From an uncultured Clostridia bacterium (lineage in GTDB: Bacteria > Bacillota > Clostridia > Oscillospirales > Ruminococcaceae), in contig CANRKB010000004.1 of NCBI GenBank assembly GCA_947631115.1, forward strand, positions 55,657-119,656: a stretch of DNA of 64,000 nucleotides, written 5' to 3'. The position numbers and the translations under genes were made by a program. Below the pieces are notes generated by a model. It saw only the letters and a program-made list of their open reading frames with translations, ran no database searches and was not told where the DNA came from. Of this stretch, positions 44,226-53,903 are shown one piece after another. How positions within the stretch are numbered: position 1 is the stretch's first letter; each line of letters starts with the position of its first letter.

Positions 44226-44780
44226 ATGGAACAGTTTATATTTGAAACGAAACGGCTCGTAATAAGGCGGTTCAGTCCGTCGGACAGCGAAGAATTTGCG
44301 CAGATACTTACCGACCCCGAGGTATGTTATTTTGAGCCGTCGGGAGTTTTCCCGCGGGAAAAGGCTCTCGCCGAAGCCGCAAAGCTCGCGCAGGACGAGC
44401 TGTTTTTCGCGGTCGTTCTCAAAGAAAACAACTTTCTTATCGGAAAGCTCTTTTTCGAGGACAAGGATTTTTTCGGGGCTTATGAGATAGGATATACTTT
44501 CAACAGGTCATACTGGGGCAAAGGCTATGCGCTTGAATCGGTAAAAGGAATGTTTCGCTATGCGTTTGAAAATATGAACGTCCGCAGGATAATTGCCGAG
44601 GTCGATATAAAAAACACGCGCTCTGTAGATCTTCTTGAGCGCGCGGGTATGCGCCGAGAGGGAGTTTTTAAGAAAAGCGCGGCTTTTCGCAAGGACAGCC
44701 TCGGAGAGCCTGTTTTTTCCGATTTCGCGTCATACGCGATATTAAAAGATGAATTTGAAAACAAGGAGATAAAGCTATGA
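44226..44780 (+). CDS. GNAT-family N-acetyltransferase (RimJ/RimL-like)
   Basis: The 184-residue product has the RimJ/RimL-type GNAT features: F-E-T-K-R-L-V-I-R-R-F near the start, a Y-E-I-G-Y-T strand, W-G-K-G-Y-A for the acetyl-CoA loop (about 98-103) and N-V-R-R-I-I-A-E-V with S-V-D-L-L-E-R-A-G-M-R-R-E-G-V near the end. Such enzymes acetylate N-termini of ribosomal proteins or small amines; the substrate is unknown. It overlaps the GH94 gene by four bases, so the two are co-translated. Confidence 0.88.
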   Translation: MEQFIFETKRLVIRRFSPSDSEEFAQILTDPEVCYFEPSGVFPREKALAEAAKLAQDELFFAVVLKENNFLIGKLFFEDKDFFGAYEIGYTFNRSYWGKGYALESVKGMFRYAFENMNVRRIIAEVDIKNTRSVDLLERAGMRREGVFKKSAAFRKDSLGEPVFSDFASYAILKDEFENKEIKL

Positions 44781-47152
44781 ACTACGGTCACTTTGACGAG
44801 CAGAACAAGGAATATGTCATCACAAAACCCGACACCCCCGCGGCATGGGTAAACTATCTCGGTTCTCCCGAATACGGCGCGATGATCTCGAACAACGCCG
44901 ACGGCTACAGCTTTGAGAAAAGCGGCGCAAACGGCAGGATACTGCGCCAGCGCTTTAACACCATGTCAAACGACAAGCCCGGGCGCTATATCTACATCAA
45001 AGACCGCGAAAGCGGAGAATACTGGAGCGGCTCTTGGTCGCCCGTTTGCAAAAGCCTTGAGCGCTATAAAAGCGAGTGCCGCCACGGAACGGGCTATACC
45101 GTCATTTCTTCGGAGTATGACAATATAAAGACCGAAACGAGCTATTATGTTCCGCAGAACAAGACCTACGAAGTGTGGGCTTTAAAGATAACGAACAATG
45201 ACGAAAAGCCGCGAAAGCTGTCCGTTACTGGCGTATGCGAATTTGTAAACGACAACAACTACGAGCAGGACGGCGTAAATCTCCAGTACACGCTGTTTAT
45301 CACTCACACTTATTTCAAGGGCAACTTCATTCTCCAGCGCGAAAATGAAACAGAGGGCGGCATATCGAGGTTTTTCGGCGTTTCGGGCGCGGAAGTTTCG
45401 GCATACTGCGGCGACAGGGAAAAATTCCTCGGAAATTACAGAAATTATTCAAATCCCAAGGGTATTGAAGACGGGCTTTCAAACGAGCTTAATTTCTGCG
45501 GAAACTCGGTCGGGGCATTGCAGAGCGATATTGAGCTTAAAGCGGGAGAAACGCGTGAGATCGTCTACGTTCTCGGACAGAAAGACGAGGACAAAGCGAA
45601 GGAGATTATCGCGGGATATGCCGAAAAAGGCGCTGTAGAGCGGGAAATTTCCGAGCTTAAAACCTACTGGCACGAAAAGCTAGAAAACCTCGTTGTAAAA
45701 ACTCCCGATGATGATTTCAACAATATGGTGAATGTCTGGAACAGCTACAACTGTTTTATAACGTTTACATGGTCGAGAGCGGCTTCGTTTATTTACTGCG
45801 GACTGAGAAACGGCTATGGCTACCGCGACACCGTTCAGGATATTCAGGGCGTTATCCACTTAGCGCCCGAAAAGGCGAAAGAGCAGATAAAGTTTATGCT
45901 CTCGGCGCAGGTCACAAACGGCGCGGGGCTTCCGCTCGTTAAATACACCCACAAAGCGGGAAAAGAAAACACTCCCGACGACGAAAGCTATGTCCGCGAA
46001 ACGGGACACCCGTCCTACCGCGCGGACGACGCGTTATGGCTGTTTCCTACCGTGTACAAATACATCGGCGAGAGCGGCGACAGAGCGTTTCTTGATGAGG
46101 AAATTCTTTTCGCGAACAACGGCGAGAAAGGCTCGGTATACGAGCATTTAAAGCGCGCGATAGGCTTTTCAATGAACAACCTCGGCGCTCACGGAATGCC
46201 CGCGGGACTTCACGCCGACTGGAACGACTGTTTGAGGCTCGGAAAAAAGGGCGAAAGCACGTTTGTGGCGTTTCAGCTCGTGTATGCGATAAAGATAATG
46301 CGCGAGTTTGCGGAGCTTGAAAACGATGGGGAATATATAAAATACCTTGACGAGATAAACGGGCGTTTAAGCGGGATACTCGACAACTGCTGGGACGGCG
46401 ACAGGTTTATCCGCGGCTACCGCGAAACCGGCGAAATTATCGGACAGCATACCGACCCCGAGGCTTCTATGTGGCTCAATCCGCAAAGCTGGGCGGTCAT
46501 TTCGGGATTTGCGGGAAAGGAACGCGGAGAAAAGGCGCTTGACAGCGTCGAACGCGAGCTTAACACCCCATACGGCGCAATGGTCATGTATCCGCCGTAT
46601 GTCGATCATGCGTTTGAAGGCGCGCTTATGCACTGCTACAACATATGCGTAAAGGAAAACGCGGGCATTTTCTCACAGCCGCAGGGCTGGCTCATACTCG
46701 CGGAAGCAAAGCTCGGCAGAGGAAACAACGCCTATAAATACTGGAAAGAGGCTTCTCCCGCGACTTATAACAATATTGCCGAAAAGCGCGTTCTCGAGCC
46801 TTATGTATACGGGCAGTTTGTCGAGGGCAAGGACAGCGCGTTTGCGGGCAGAGCGCACGTTCACTGGCTTACGGGAACGGCTTCTACCGTTATGGTGGGA
46901 ACTGTAGAGGGAATTTTAGGACTTATACCAAGCGCAAACGGGATAAAGATAGACCCGTCGATACCGGGCGAATGGAAAGAGTTTTCAATGAAAAAGCGTT
47001 TTCGCGGAAAGCTCCTTGATATAAAGGTATCAAACCTGGGCGGCTCGCAGCACGGAGTAAAGACCGTAACAATAAACGGCGAAAAGCTTTCGGGAAATTA
47101 TATACCCGCGGATATTCTCAAAGATGTAAATGAGATAAAGGTTGAAATGTAA
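44777..47152 (+). CDS. GH94 disaccharide phosphorylase (cellobiose or chitobiose type)
   Basis: The 791-residue cytosolic enzyme reads as GH94: M-N-Y-G-H-F-D-E-Q-N-K-E-Y-V-I at the start, W-S-P-V near 69, G-Y-R-D-T-V-Q-D near 355, and the catalytic A-D-W-N-D-C-L at 480-486, with D484 the probable general acid. It cleaves a beta-linked disaccharide with phosphate, giving a sugar-1-phosphate and saving ATP. The specific sugar is not decided by sequence alone; the G-Y-R-D-T-V-Q-D and G-L-H-A-D-W-N-D-C-L segments resemble both cellobiose and chitobiose phosphorylases. Being encoded between a GNAT and a phosphopantetheinyl transferase is not typical. Confidence 0.88.
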   Translation: MNYGHFDEQNKEYVITKPDTPAAWVNYLGSPEYGAMISNNADGYSFEKSGANGRILRQRFNTMSNDKPGRYIYIKDRESGEYWSGSWSPVCKSLERYKSECRHGTGYTVISSEYDNIKTETSYYVPQNKTYEVWALKITNNDEKPRKLSVTGVCEFVNDNNYEQDGVNLQYTLFITHTYFKGNFILQRENETEGGISRFFGVSGAEVSAYCGDREKFLGNYRNYSNPKGIEDGLSNELNFCGNSVGALQSDIELKAGETREIVYVLGQKDEDKAKEIIAGYAEKGAVEREISELKTYWHEKLENLVVKTPDDDFNNMVNVWNSYNCFITFTWSRAASFIYCGLRNGYGYRDTVQDIQGVIHLAPEKAKEQIKFMLSAQVTNGAGLPLVKYTHKAGKENTPDDESYVRETGHPSYRADDALWLFPTVYKYIGESGDRAFLDEEILFANNGEKGSVYEHLKRAIGFSMNNLGAHGMPAGLHADWNDCLRLGKKGESTFVAFQLVYAIKIMREFAELENDGEYIKYLDEINGRLSGILDNCWDGDRFIRGYRETGEIIGQHTDPEASMWLNPQSWAVISGFAGKERGEKALDSVERELNTPYGAMVMYPPYVDHAFEGALMHCYNICVKENAGIFSQPQGWLILAEAKLGRGNNAYKYWKEASPATYNNIAEKRVLEPYVYGQFVEGKDSAFAGRAHVHWLTGTASTVMVGTVEGILGLIPSANGIKIDPSIPGEWKEFSMKKRFRGKLLDIKVSNLGGSQHGVKTVTINGEKLSGNYIPADILKDVNEIKVEM

Positions 47153-47167
47153 ATAAAGAGGTAGAAT

Positions 47168-47812
47168 ATGGAAATTCTGGTTTTAAAGACGGGAAACACT
47201 ACATGGGAAGAAATATCGGGGTATCTCGGCTGTCTTGACGGAGCGAGAAGAAAGGCTGTTATGAAAAAAGCGGGAGATACCGACAGGATAAACGCGCTTT
47301 TGTCGAGGCTGTTATTGCTCAAGGAAATTGAAAAGCGGACAGGCACGCCGATGAAAAAGCTGTCGTTTGCAAAGGGAAGCTACGGAAAGCCGTATTTAAA
47401 GGACGGCGGGCTGTTCTTTTCACTGTCGCATACCAAAGGCGCGATAGCCGTCGCTTTTTCGGAAGAAAAGGAAATAGGCGTCGATATTGAGAGCCGCGAA
47501 AGAGAAGTAAACGAGCGGATATACGAGCGCGCGCTTTCGGATAAAGAACGCCGGGGAATAACGTCGACCGAAGATTTTCTGCGGATATGGGTAAAGAAAG
47601 AGGCGTTTTTAAAACGCCTCGGCATAGGCATAACGCGGGACATGAGAACTATTCCCGCAGACAGCGTTCCCGATACGGCGGCGATAGAGTTCGGCGAGTT
47701 TTTTGTCGGAGCTTCGGGAAAAGGCGCGGGAGAAGCAAAGGTACAAGAGGTGAAAATGTCCGACTTGCTTTCCCAATTTGTGAAGAAAGTGCAATTAGAG
47801 GCAAGAGGTTAG
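47168..47812 (+). CDS. 4'-phosphopantetheinyl transferase, Sfp type
   Basis: This enzyme moves phosphopantetheine from CoA to carrier proteins. The 214-residue product has the Sfp motifs: F-S-L-S-H-T (84-89), I-G-V-D-I-E (103-108; Mg ligands D106, E108) and W-V-K-K-E-A-F-L-K (141-149). The last residues (V-Q-L-E-A-R-G) are encoded by an R3 repeat that also supplies the stop codon, so the true C-terminus was probably replaced. No polyketide or peptide synthetase gene is nearby; the target may be the fatty-acid carrier protein. Confidence 0.88.
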   Translation: MEILVLKTGNTTWEEISGYLGCLDGARRKAVMKKAGDTDRINALLSRLLLLKEIEKRTGTPMKKLSFAKGSYGKPYLKDGGLFFSLSHTKGAIAVAFSEEKEIGVDIESREREVNERIYERALSDKERRGITSTEDFLRIWVKKEAFLKRLGIGITRDMRTIPADSVPDTAAIEFGEFFVGASGKGAGEAKVQEVKMSDLLSQFVKKVQLEARG

Positions 47813-47966
47813 AAGCAAGAGGCTAGAGTTTGAAAGGAAAAGTTGTTTTCCGCTCAAAACAAATTCTAGCCTCTAGCTTCTTCTTTATGACAATCAAAAA
47901 ACTTTATCTCTCAAAAGCTCCCCAAAATTCTTACCCCTTACGTCTAACCTCTAACCTCTAGCAGGG
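47799..47966. repeat. R3 repeat, copy f
   Basis: It starts inside the end of the Sfp-type gene with ATTAGAGGCAAGAGGTTAG and continues with GAAGCAAGAGGCTAGAG facing CTCTAGCCTCTAGCTTC-like units, then the shared core ATGACAATCAAAAAACTTT and CAAAAGCTCCCCAAAATTCT. It ends in CCTCTAGCAGGGG, the junction with an R2-like hairpin. Confidence 0.75.
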
Positions 47967-47977
47967 GTTTTCCCCGC

Positions 47978-48014
47978 ATTGCCGTTTTAAAAAACGTGTT
48001 TTTAAAGCGGCAAT
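47978..48014. terminator. Hairpin between the Sfp-type gene and the dac gene
   Basis: ATTGCCG-TTTTAAAAA (47978-47993) pairs with TTTTTAAA-CGGCAAT (47999-48014), nested in a CCCCGC/GCGGGG pair (47972, 48033). The T tract after the stem is weak; it may terminate the convergent transcripts in part. Confidence 0.45.
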
Positions 48015-48083
48015 CCTAAAAGAAGTTTTGAGCGGGGAGTTCCCCGGAAATGCAACTACATAATAGCGGCTACACAGGAGCTG

Positions 48084-49235
48084 TTACATTGAAATAATCT
48101 CGCTCAATATAAGCCCCAAACACCGCCCGAAGTCCATTCTCGGTATATCCTCGTTTGCAATGATGTCTGAACGGAAAACCGCCGCGCCGTCGAGCGTCAC
48201 GAGATATTCTCCCAGAAACTGACCTTTTTCAACGGGAGCTTCGACCTGCTCTACAAACGTGTATTCATATCCGACTTTGCCTGCGCTGCCTTTCGGTATA
48301 ACACATTCAACGCCCTGCTGTTCTATTATGGGAACTATCTCCGATTTTGCTCCGCGCACGACCTTTATCGGCAAAAGCTTTGAGGCGTCCTCTTCGGGAG
48401 TGAATTTCTGATAGTTGTCAAAACCGTAGTCCAAAAGCTCCTCGCACCTGTCAAAGCGCTCATCGTCGCTGTCGCACCCGAGCGCGACGGCTATATACCG
48501 CATATCTTTCCTGTCGGCGCATACCGACAGACAATATCCCGCGTTGTCCGTTGTTCCCGTTTTCCCGCCGACAATGCCGTTATAATACCTTACGAGCTTG
48601 TTTGTGTTTACAAGCTGGGTTTCTCCTCCGCGAAGATAGTCCAGCCATATAAGCCAATAACTCCTCAAAACCTCGCAGTTCATAAGCTCGGCGGTAATTA
48701 CCGCAATATCCCGCGCCGTCGAATAATGTCCGCTTTCGTCATATCCCACGCAGTTTGTATATCTGGTGTTTTTAAGACCCAGCTCTTTTGCTCTTTCGTT
48801 CATCATTTTCACAAACGCCGCTTCGCTCCCCGCGATATGCTCAGCAAGGGCAATGCACGCGTCGTTTGCCGAGCTTACGACAACCGCTTCTATAAGCTCC
48901 GCCGCGGACATTTCCTCTCCCGCTCTCAGCCAGATGACAGAGCCGTCTGCGTCGGAGGCGTTTACGGAGGCTTTTACTTTTTCGTCCAGCGACATTTCTC
49001 CTCTGTTTATCGCTTCAGCTACCAGCAAAAGCGTCATTGTCTTGGTTATGGAAGCCATGGGAAGTTTTTTGTCGGGATTTTTCGAGTAGATAACTTGCCC
49101 CGTGTTCGCCTCGAAAAGTATCTCGGCTTCCGCTCCGCCGCTTGTTTCGGCATAAGCCGAACTTCGCGGAATAACGACCGCAATCATCATAAACGCACAA
49201 AGTAAAAAACAAGCCGTTCTTTTTATCTTCTTCAT
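48084..49235 (-). CDS. D-alanyl-D-alanine carboxypeptidase (DacF-like, S11)
   Basis: This penicillin-binding protein trims the peptidoglycan pentapeptide. The 383-residue product has a signal peptide (cleavage near S-A-Y-A-E, about 28), the S-x-x-K motif S62-I-T-K65, S122-A-N124 and K225-T-G227. A C-terminal amphipathic helix (about 365-383) anchors it to the outer membrane face. DacF-type enzymes are often sporulation linked; that is not shown here. Single gene. Confidence 0.93.
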   Translation of the reverse strand: MKKIKRTACFLLCAFMMIAVVIPRSSAYAETSGGAEAEILFEANTGQVIYSKNPDKKLPMASITKTMTLLLVAEAINRGEMSLDEKVKASVNASDADGSVIWLRAGEEMSAAELIEAVVVSSANDACIALAEHIAGSEAAFVKMMNERAKELGLKNTRYTNCVGYDESGHYSTARDIAVITAELMNCEVLRSYWLIWLDYLRGGETQLVNTNKLVRYYNGIVGGKTGTTDNAGYCLSVCADRKDMRYIAVALGCDSDDERFDRCEELLDYGFDNYQKFTPEEDASKLLPIKVVRGAKSEIVPIIEQQGVECVIPKGSAGKVGYEYTFVEQVEAPVEKGQFLGEYLVTLDGAAVFRSDIIANEDIPRMDFGRCLGLILSEIISM

Positions 49236-49308
49236 ATCGCACCTCTTAATCAGTATAAGAAAATTATTTCCCCAAAATATTTATATATGCCTGTCTTAAT
49301 AATTATAC

Positions 49309-49337
49309 TTGCAATTATCGCAGATTTGTGATATAAT
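49309..49337 (+). promoter_or_regulatory. Promoter of the DUF2339 gene
   Basis: TTGCAA (49309-49314) and TATAAT (49332-49337), 17 bases apart, about 65 bases before the gene. Confidence 0.75.
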
Positions 49338-49401
49338 TATTATGGGGTATTTTTTAAGGCTCCCGAAAACGTTTTTCTACTGTATTTAGAAAGGATAATT
49401 T

Positions 49402-51381
49402 ATGAACGATCGTAACGACCGACAGCAAAATTCGGTTTCAAGCGGCGAAATGTTCGTTGGACTGAATCTGTTGAGTAAAATAGGCGTCATATTTATAATC
49501 ATAGGCGTTATAGCATTTTCCGCGACTTCGGGTTATTATCTGAGCGGCGGGGTGAGAATGGCGCTGGTTATTTTTGTGGGCATTATAATGCTTATAGCGG
49601 GCGAGATATTCTACAGAAAAGGCTCGGTCATATTCGCAAACGCGCTTATCTACGGAGGCGTGGCAGAACTTTTCATCTCGGCGCTTATAGGAAAGTTCGG
49701 CTTTCAGGTATTCGGCGGCGGAGCCGCGCAGTTTGTGGGATTGTTCGCGGCGGCGGTAGGATTTTTCCTGGCGAACCGCTATAAGTCAATGCCGCTCACT
49801 TTCGTTGCGCTTTTCTGCGGCTTGCTGCCCATATACGCCATAGATTCAAACTTTTCGGCTTGCATCTGCCTTTGCTGTCTAATCGCAGAGCATGCCGCGG
49901 CGGCTGTCACGGCTTATAACAAAAACTACAGACCGCTCAATGTCGCGGGCGCGGCGCTTATATGCTTTGAAGCCATGATGGTTTCGACGCTGTTTTACGG
50001 GACTATGCGCGACGAGCTTAAAATGCCCGCAATTATAATGATACTGTTTGTATTATGCGCGGGATTTATATACGCAAGCGGCGCGCTTTTAAACGGCGCT
50101 CACTGCGACGGAGCGCTTTCGGCTTCGGAAATTGCCGTTGTAATAATAACGCAGGCTTTTCTGGTATACTTTGCAAACGCAAATCTTTATTTCATATTCG
50201 GAAAAACCGTCGACCTTGTCGCAATGATAGTTTTGGCGCTTATCTACCTTGTCTGCGTTATAGGATTCTCGCTGAAGTTTTCTTCACGATGCATGGCGTC
50301 GAATGTGTTTATAAATCTTCTGCTTGCGACGGCGGCGTTCTCCGTCATTACGCTTTTAACAGGCGAGGCTAATTATTATGCTATTCACGGCCTTGCGGCG
50401 GCGGTTCTTATCGTCGGAGTTCTTATCGAAAGGAATATGCTTAAAGTCTGGGGATATGTGCTTCTGGGAATAGCAGAAGTAGATTTCTTTATACAACTGG
50501 GAATAAACCGCTTCTACGTTATTTTCGGAAACAAAGTTAACTATCTCGAAAATACGATAATGTATATCGTGAATATAGCCGTCTGGCTCGGAATAATGAT
50601 ATTCTACATCGCAAGAAAGAATACCGACGGTATAATGTTCAAGGTCTATGCCTGCTTTGCGCTTCTCAATACGGGAATTCTTCTGAGCGTTATAGCTTAT
50701 AACGATATGTTCCGCACGCTTATGGGTACGGGAATGAACAGGGGATTTGTATCGCTTGTTGTGATACTGGTCTGCGCTTGCCTTTGGCAAATCCTGGGAT
50801 TTACAGCGGGAAAGATGAGATCTCTCGAAGAAGCCGGTATGCCCGCGTCATTGTCGTTTTACGGCGTGGGGCTGTTGTTTCTGGGAGCTGCGAACATGAT
50901 CCGCTCATCGGCAAACAGAAACGAAATAATGCTCGACGGGCTGTTGATAGCCATAACCATAGCGGTAAATGTTGTTTCGGTGCTTGCCGTTCTGGATATT
51001 ACAAAGCAGATAAGCGAAAAAGCTCCCAAATTTGCAAAAGCAGTCGGACTTGTAGTTTCGCTATACGGAGTCATGACGCTTACGACAATTCTCGGGACAA
51101 ACAATTTCGTCAGATTTACAAGCTATATCATAAGCATAATTTACATACTTACCGCGGCGGTCTGGATCTTTATAGGGTTTAAAAAGCTGAACGCCCTGCT
51201 TAGACGCTTCGGACTTGCGCTGGCGCTTCTTGTTTCGGTAAAGCTGTTCTTGTTCGACTTTATACAAGAGGACGCCATGATAAGAACTATCTTGTTCATC
51301 GGCTTCGGCGTTACGCTCCTCGGAATAGGTCTGGGATACGGAACGGCAGAACTTAAACTAAGACAAAACAATAAAAAATAG
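49402..51381 (+). CDS. DUF2339 polytopic membrane protein
   Basis: The 659-residue product is almost entirely transmembrane, with about 17 to 20 hydrophobic segments. It opens with a short hydrophilic start and G-L-N-L-L-S-K-I-G-V-I-F, as in DUF2339 proteins. Function unknown; related proteins are thought to be envelope-linked. It has AAAGGA at the start and its own promoter; secDF follows with a separate promoter. Confidence 0.75.
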   Translation: MNDRNDRQQNSVSSGEMFVGLNLLSKIGVIFIIIGVIAFSATSGYYLSGGVRMALVIFVGIIMLIAGEIFYRKGSVIFANALIYGGVAELFISALIGKFGFQVFGGGAAQFVGLFAAAVGFFLANRYKSMPLTFVALFCGLLPIYAIDSNFSACICLCCLIAEHAAAAVTAYNKNYRPLNVAGAALICFEAMMVSTLFYGTMRDELKMPAIIMILFVLCAGFIYASGALLNGAHCDGALSASEIAVVIITQAFLVYFANANLYFIFGKTVDLVAMIVLALIYLVCVIGFSLKFSSRCMASNVFINLLLATAAFSVITLLTGEANYYAIHGLAAAVLIVGVLIERNMLKVWGYVLLGIAEVDFFIQLGINRFYVIFGNKVNYLENTIMYIVNIAVWLGIMIFYIARKNTDGIMFKVYACFALLNTGILLSVIAYNDMFRTLMGTGMNRGFVSLVVILVCACLWQILGFTAGKMRSLEEAGMPASLSFYGVGLLFLGAANMIRSSANRNEIMLDGLLIAITIAVNVVSVLAVLDITKQISEKAPKFAKAVGLVVSLYGVMTLTTILGTNNFVRFTSYIISIIYILTAAVWIFIGFKKLNALLRRFGLALALLVSVKLFLFDFIQEDAMIRTILFIGFGVTLLGIGLGYGTAELKLRQNNKK

Positions 51382-51384
51382 GTC

Positions 51385-51413
51385 TTGACTATTTTGACGA
51401 TTTGTGTTATAAT
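51385..51413 (+). promoter_or_regulatory. secDF promoter
   Basis: TTGACT (51385-51390) and TATAAT (51408-51413), 17 bases apart; about 110 bases before the secDF start. Confidence 0.8.
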
Positions 51414-51523
51414 AATATAGCTTGTTTGAAAAGTTTGCCTTTTTGGCGAAAATTGTTGAATCAAATTTGCAACTTTTCACGATAATTAAAAGACGTAAAA
51501 TTTTCTGAAACGGAGTGAAAATA

Positions 51524-53863
51524 TTGAAAAGCAGGATAACAAAGCCCGTGTTTTTTATCGTGTTCTTTCTCATTGTTGCTTTTACATTGCTTTCTACAAT
51601 AGGTATAAAAACCTATTACGGCGATATAAAGACATCGTATGTATGGGGAATTGACGATATTCGCTGGGGAATAGATATACGCGGAGGCGTAAACGTTACG
51701 TTCGGCGTGCCGGAGGATTATGCCAAAAATAATCCCGTGACCGAGGACGACCTGAATTCCGCGAAGTCTATAATCGAAATGCGTCTGGTAGATAAAAACA
51801 TAAACGACTATGAAGTTTATGTGGACGCCGCGACAAACGGAATTATAGTACAGTTCCCGTGGCAGAGCGACGACACCTCTTTCGACCCGCAGAAAGCGGT
51901 TGAGGAAATAGGCGAAACGGCGCTTCTGACATTCCGCGAAAAGCATGAAGTCGACAGCGACGGTCTGCCCTCGGGAGATACAAAGAACGTCATTCTTTCG
52001 GGCGCGGACGTTGAAAGCGCGTCTGCGGGATACGACAGCGAAAACGACGAGTATGTAGTACAGCTGAAGTTTAAGGACAGCGGAACTCAGAAATTCGCCG
52101 AAGCTACCGAAAAGCTCAAAGGCGACACCATTTCAATCTGGATGGACGACATCTGCATTTCCTATCCCACGGTAAACTCGGTAATTTCAAACGGACAAGC
52201 AGTCATTTCGGGTACGTTTACAGCCGAAGAAGCGACCGATCTTGCAAATAAGATAAACGGCGGCGCGCTGCCCTTTAAGCTCGAAGTCGAAAGCCTTTCG
52301 ACGATTTCGCCCATACTCGGTATCGGCGCAAGGGACGCAATGGCGCTCGCGGGACTTATAGCGTTTATCCTTATCGCGATATTCATGATAGTCTACTACA
52401 GACTGCCCGGCTTTGTCGCGGTAATCGCGCTTACGGGTCAGGTAGCGGGAATGTTCGCGGCAATTACGGGATTCTTCGGATTTAACGACGCTTCTTCGCT
52501 TACGCTCCCGGGTATAGCCGGTATTATCCTGTCAATAGGAATGGGCGTTGACGCAAACGTAATTTCCGCGGAACGTATCAAAGAAGAACTTAAAGCGGGA
52601 AGAACCATAGACGGCGCGCTTAAAAACGGCTTCGCAAGAGGATTTACGGCAATTCTCGACTCAAACCTCACGGTTATAATCGTAGCGGTAATCCTTATGG
52701 CAGTGTTCGGAACATGGTTCGGAGCGTCTACGGAAGGCACGGTTTATTCGTTCGGCTATACGCTGCTTGCGGGCGTTATAATGAACTTCATTATGGCGTG
52801 CTGGGCGACAAGACTTATGACAATTTCGCTTTCAAAATTCAAGTGCTTCAGAAAACCGTCGTTCTACGGCGTTTCAAGCAGCGAAGCGGCTGACGTTGAA
52901 AAGGGCAAAGAAACCGCTGCAAGCATTGAAGTAAAGGCAAAGACAAACGCCGACTTTGTAAGCAAGCGCAAGATATTCGTTATCATCTCCGCCTGTGCAA
53001 TAGCGCTTACCGTTATATTCACATTTGTACTCGGAGTAAATGTAGACATACGCTTTAAGGGCGGTACTATAGTCACTTATTCATACGAGGGAAGCGTTGA
53101 TACAAACGCTATAAGATCAACGGTCGAGGCTCTGGGTACTCCGAGAGCTACCGTTACAACGGGAACAAGCTTTACCGACAGCAGAAGCACGATTTCGATC
53201 TCGTTCGCGGCTGATGAAAAAATGGACGACGCAATGCTTCAGAAAGTTTCTGAAGAGCTTGTAAAAAGCTATCCCGACAACAATATAGTAAACCTTGACA
53301 CAACGAACGTTTCCGCTTCGGCAGGCTCGCAGTTCTTTATAAGCTGCCTTATCGCGGTAGTTGTAGCGTTTGTGCTGCTGGTAGTTTATATAGCCTTCAG
53401 ATTTAAGAAGATAGGCGGCTGGAGCGCGGGTCTTATCGCAATTATCTGCCTGCTCCACGACGTGGCGCTGACATATGCGGTATACGTTTTCGCGGGAATG
53501 TCGCTCGATTCAAACTTTATGGCGGTAATTCTGACGCTGCTCGGTTATTCGATCAACAACACGATCATCGTTTACGACCGTCTGCGTGAAAACCGCGCAA
53601 GGCTCGGCGGAAAGGTATCCGACCGCGAGCTTGTAAATCTCTCGATAAATCAGATGTTAAGCCGCTCGATAATTACTACGGCAACAACCGTAACCGCAAT
53701 GCTTTCAATTTCGATCGTCTGCACGATTTTGGGCGTAACTTCAATTCTGACGTTCTCAATCCCGCTTGCATTCGGTATGCTCGTAGGATTTTACTCGTCG
53801 CTCTGCCTCGCAGGTCCGTTGTGGATATGGTGGCAGGAAAAGAAAAAGAAAACTGCCAAATAA
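51524..53863 (+). CDS. secDF: Fused protein translocase subunit SecDF
   Basis: SecDF uses proton motive force to pull exported proteins. The 779-residue product joins SecD (about 1-455: D-I-R-G-G-V-N-V near the start, then the P1 domain and six membrane segments) and SecF (about 470-779: R-F-K-G-G-T-I-V). The start is taken as TTG 51524, with GGAG at 51512-51515 eight bases upstream; a GTG at 51515 would lie on the ribosome-binding site. The helix with G-M-G-V-D-A-N-V is the conserved proton-path element. Fused SecDF is common in Firmicutes. Confidence 0.93.
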   Translation: MKSRITKPVFFIVFFLIVAFTLLSTIGIKTYYGDIKTSYVWGIDDIRWGIDIRGGVNVTFGVPEDYAKNNPVTEDDLNSAKSIIEMRLVDKNINDYEVYVDAATNGIIVQFPWQSDDTSFDPQKAVEEIGETALLTFREKHEVDSDGLPSGDTKNVILSGADVESASAGYDSENDEYVVQLKFKDSGTQKFAEATEKLKGDTISIWMDDICISYPTVNSVISNGQAVISGTFTAEEATDLANKINGGALPFKLEVESLSTISPILGIGARDAMALAGLIAFILIAIFMIVYYRLPGFVAVIALTGQVAGMFAAITGFFGFNDASSLTLPGIAGIILSIGMGVDANVISAERIKEELKAGRTIDGALKNGFARGFTAILDSNLTVIIVAVILMAVFGTWFGASTEGTVYSFGYTLLAGVIMNFIMACWATRLMTISLSKFKCFRKPSFYGVSSSEAADVEKGKETAASIEVKAKTNADFVSKRKIFVIISACAIALTVIFTFVLGVNVDIRFKGGTIVTYSYEGSVDTNAIRSTVEALGTPRATVTTGTSFTDSRSTISISFAADEKMDDAMLQKVSEELVKSYPDNNIVNLDTTNVSASAGSQFFISCLIAVVVAFVLLVVYIAFRFKKIGGWSAGLIAIICLLHDVALTYAVYVFAGMSLDSNFMAVILTLLGYSINNTIIVYDRLRENRARLGGKVSDRELVNLSINQMLSRSIITTATTVTAMLSISIVCTILGVTSILTFSIPLAFGMLVGFYSSLCLAGPLWIWWQEKKKKTAK

Positions 53864-53870
53864 ATAAACT

Positions 53871-53903
53871 AAAAAGCTCCGCTGAAACGCGGAGCTTTTT
53901 GTT
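53871..53903. terminator. Bidirectional terminator between secDF and the antitoxin gene
   Basis: AAAAAGCTCCGC (53871-53882) pairs with GCGGAGCTTTTT (53889-53900), giving T tracts on both strands. It lies almost on the stop codon of the antitoxin gene. Confidence 0.9.
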
